Shown piece by piece: positions 63,576 through 64,000 of a stretch of 64,000 bases of DNA. The position numbers and the translations under genes were made by a program. How positions within the stretch are numbered: position 1 is the stretch's first letter; each line of letters begins with the position of its first letter. This DNA is from Panax quinquefolius (taxonomy: Eukaryota; Streptophyta; Magnoliopsida; Apiales; Araliaceae): NCBI GenBank assembly GCA_020205615.1, contig CM035165.1:87544005-87608004 (forward strand). The letters are read 5' to 3'. Below the pieces are notes generated by a model. It was not told the origin of the DNA. It searched no databases and saw only the letters and a program-made list of their open reading frames with translations.

Positions 63576-63582
63576 TATAAAT
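63576..63582 (+). promoter_or_regulatory. TATA box of the DHQ-SDH gene
   Basis: TATAAAT lies 85 bp before the start codon. Transcription would begin near 63605, giving a 5' UTR of about 60 bases. Confidence 0.5.
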
Positions 63583-63666
63583 CCAATATCTTAGCCCCTG
63601 TTCTTCACTTCTCACATATATTGCACATTTTTGGAGTTTTTGGTTAAAATTTAAGCTTTTGCCCAA

Positions 63667-63881
63667 ATGGGTAGTGTTGGGGTTTTGAAAAATACAGTAA
63701 TGATTTGTGCCCCATTAATGAGTCATTCCGTTGAACAGATGGTGGGCGATATGTACAAGGCTAAAGAAGAAGGGGCAGATATAGTTGAGGTCAGGCTGGA
63801 TTGTGTGAAGAACTTTAGGTCTCGGCAGGACCTTGAAGTAATCTTAAAGAATAAGCCATTGCCAGTTATTATTGTATGTAG
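63667..63881 (+). CDS. Bifunctional 3-dehydroquinate dehydratase / shikimate dehydrogenase, first exon
   Basis: The exon encodes 71 complete codons starting MGSVGVLKNTVMICAPLMS, followed by EEGADIVEVRLDCV and NKPLPVIIVCR. It matches the start of the dehydroquinase domain of plant DHQ-SDH, which dehydrates 3-dehydroquinate and then reduces 3-dehydroshikimate to shikimate, two middle steps of aromatic amino acid synthesis. The VEVRLD strand is a conserved type I dehydroquinase motif; the Schiff-base lysine and the dehydrogenase domain lie in later exons, outside the window. The exon ends at ATGTAG|GTATGT, a good donor, and phase 2 continues with an arginine codon. The match begins within ten residues of the Met, so there is no room for a plastid transit peptide; this suggests a cytosolic isoform or a missed upstream exon. 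ATG choice: the first in the predicted transcript. Confidence 0.85.
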
Positions 63882-64000
63882 GTATGTAAATCTGTTTTTG
63901 TTTCTTGGATATTTTCCTTTTCCTTGCTTTGGTAAAGTTTTACGGCTTATAAATTTATGAGTAATTGCTTTAAGGGGTGAATAGATATGAATTCATTGTT
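63882..64000 (+). other. Start of intron 1 of the DHQ-SDH gene
   Basis: It begins GTATGTAAATC and is T-rich. The reading frame can be extended into it but gives no family similarity (YVNLFLFLGYF). Confidence 0.75.

Noticed and set aside
63445..63666. 73-codon minus-strand frame next to the DHQ-SDH start
   Set aside because: It covers the promoter and 5' UTR, has no recognised domain and ends at the start codon region.

Overview
The window is a transposon-rich stretch of nuclear DNA from a flowering plant, probably a eudicot; I cannot name the species. The evidence is plant LTR retrotransposon lineages (Athila-like, Tat/Retand, chromovirus), a CACTA DNA transposon, Stowaway MITEs, and the first exon of a plant-type bifunctional dehydroquinate dehydratase/shikimate dehydrogenase at the right edge. 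Apart from that exon I see no intact host gene. Almost every long reading frame is decayed transposon coding sequence.

Left part (1-16852). Bases 1-14430 are a head-to-tail array of one non-autonomous Athila-like LTR element: LTR, internal, LTR, internal, LTR, internal, LTR, with a unit of about 4375 bp and the first LTR cut by the window edge. Each internal region has a tRNA-Asp-type primer-binding site, one gag-like frame broken differently in each copy, and no pol. The array abuts a truncated Tat/Ogre-type gag on the minus strand (14431-15306). An older plus-strand LTR begins at 16853.

Middle (17123-45469). A composite CACTA transposon of about 28 kb sits in that LTR. It has CACTACAAAAAAAT termini, GCAACGA-type subterminal repeats at both ends and a TGA/TGA target duplication. 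Inside are minus-strand fragments that look like captured host genes: an unidentified exon chain at 19.4-20.2 kb, a RINGv (MARCH-type) exon at 35.3-35.5 kb, and the N-terminus of a UBA2-type RNA-binding protein at 36.1-36.6 kb. Later insertions include a Retand-like element (20793-32121, duplication GTGTG) with a second RNase H, a 3' minisatellite and an antisense ORF. There are three solo LTRs (duplications TAAAG, ATAGG, ATCTT), two Stowaway-type MITEs, a SINE-like fragment and kilobase-scale ATT arrays. No CACTA transposase was recognised.

Right part (45470-64000). The interrupted LTR continues to about 47.3 kb and meets a truncated minus-strand chromovirus (47325-60036) that keeps its 5' LTR and an initiator-Met primer-binding site. 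A solo LTR (51541-57601, duplication CTTCT) splits its gag, and a second solo LTR (51975-55230, duplication TAAAA) sits inside the first, so insertion is three levels deep. From 60037 to 63560 the DNA is A/T-rich intergenic sequence with a fold-back element, a hAT-like MITE and a Stowaway nested in another. A TATA box near 63576 precedes the DHQ-SDH start codon at 63667. Its first exon ends at a GT donor at 63882, and the gene runs off the window.

Target duplications, LTR ends and motifs were read by eye. Family names rest on remembered motifs, not on a search.
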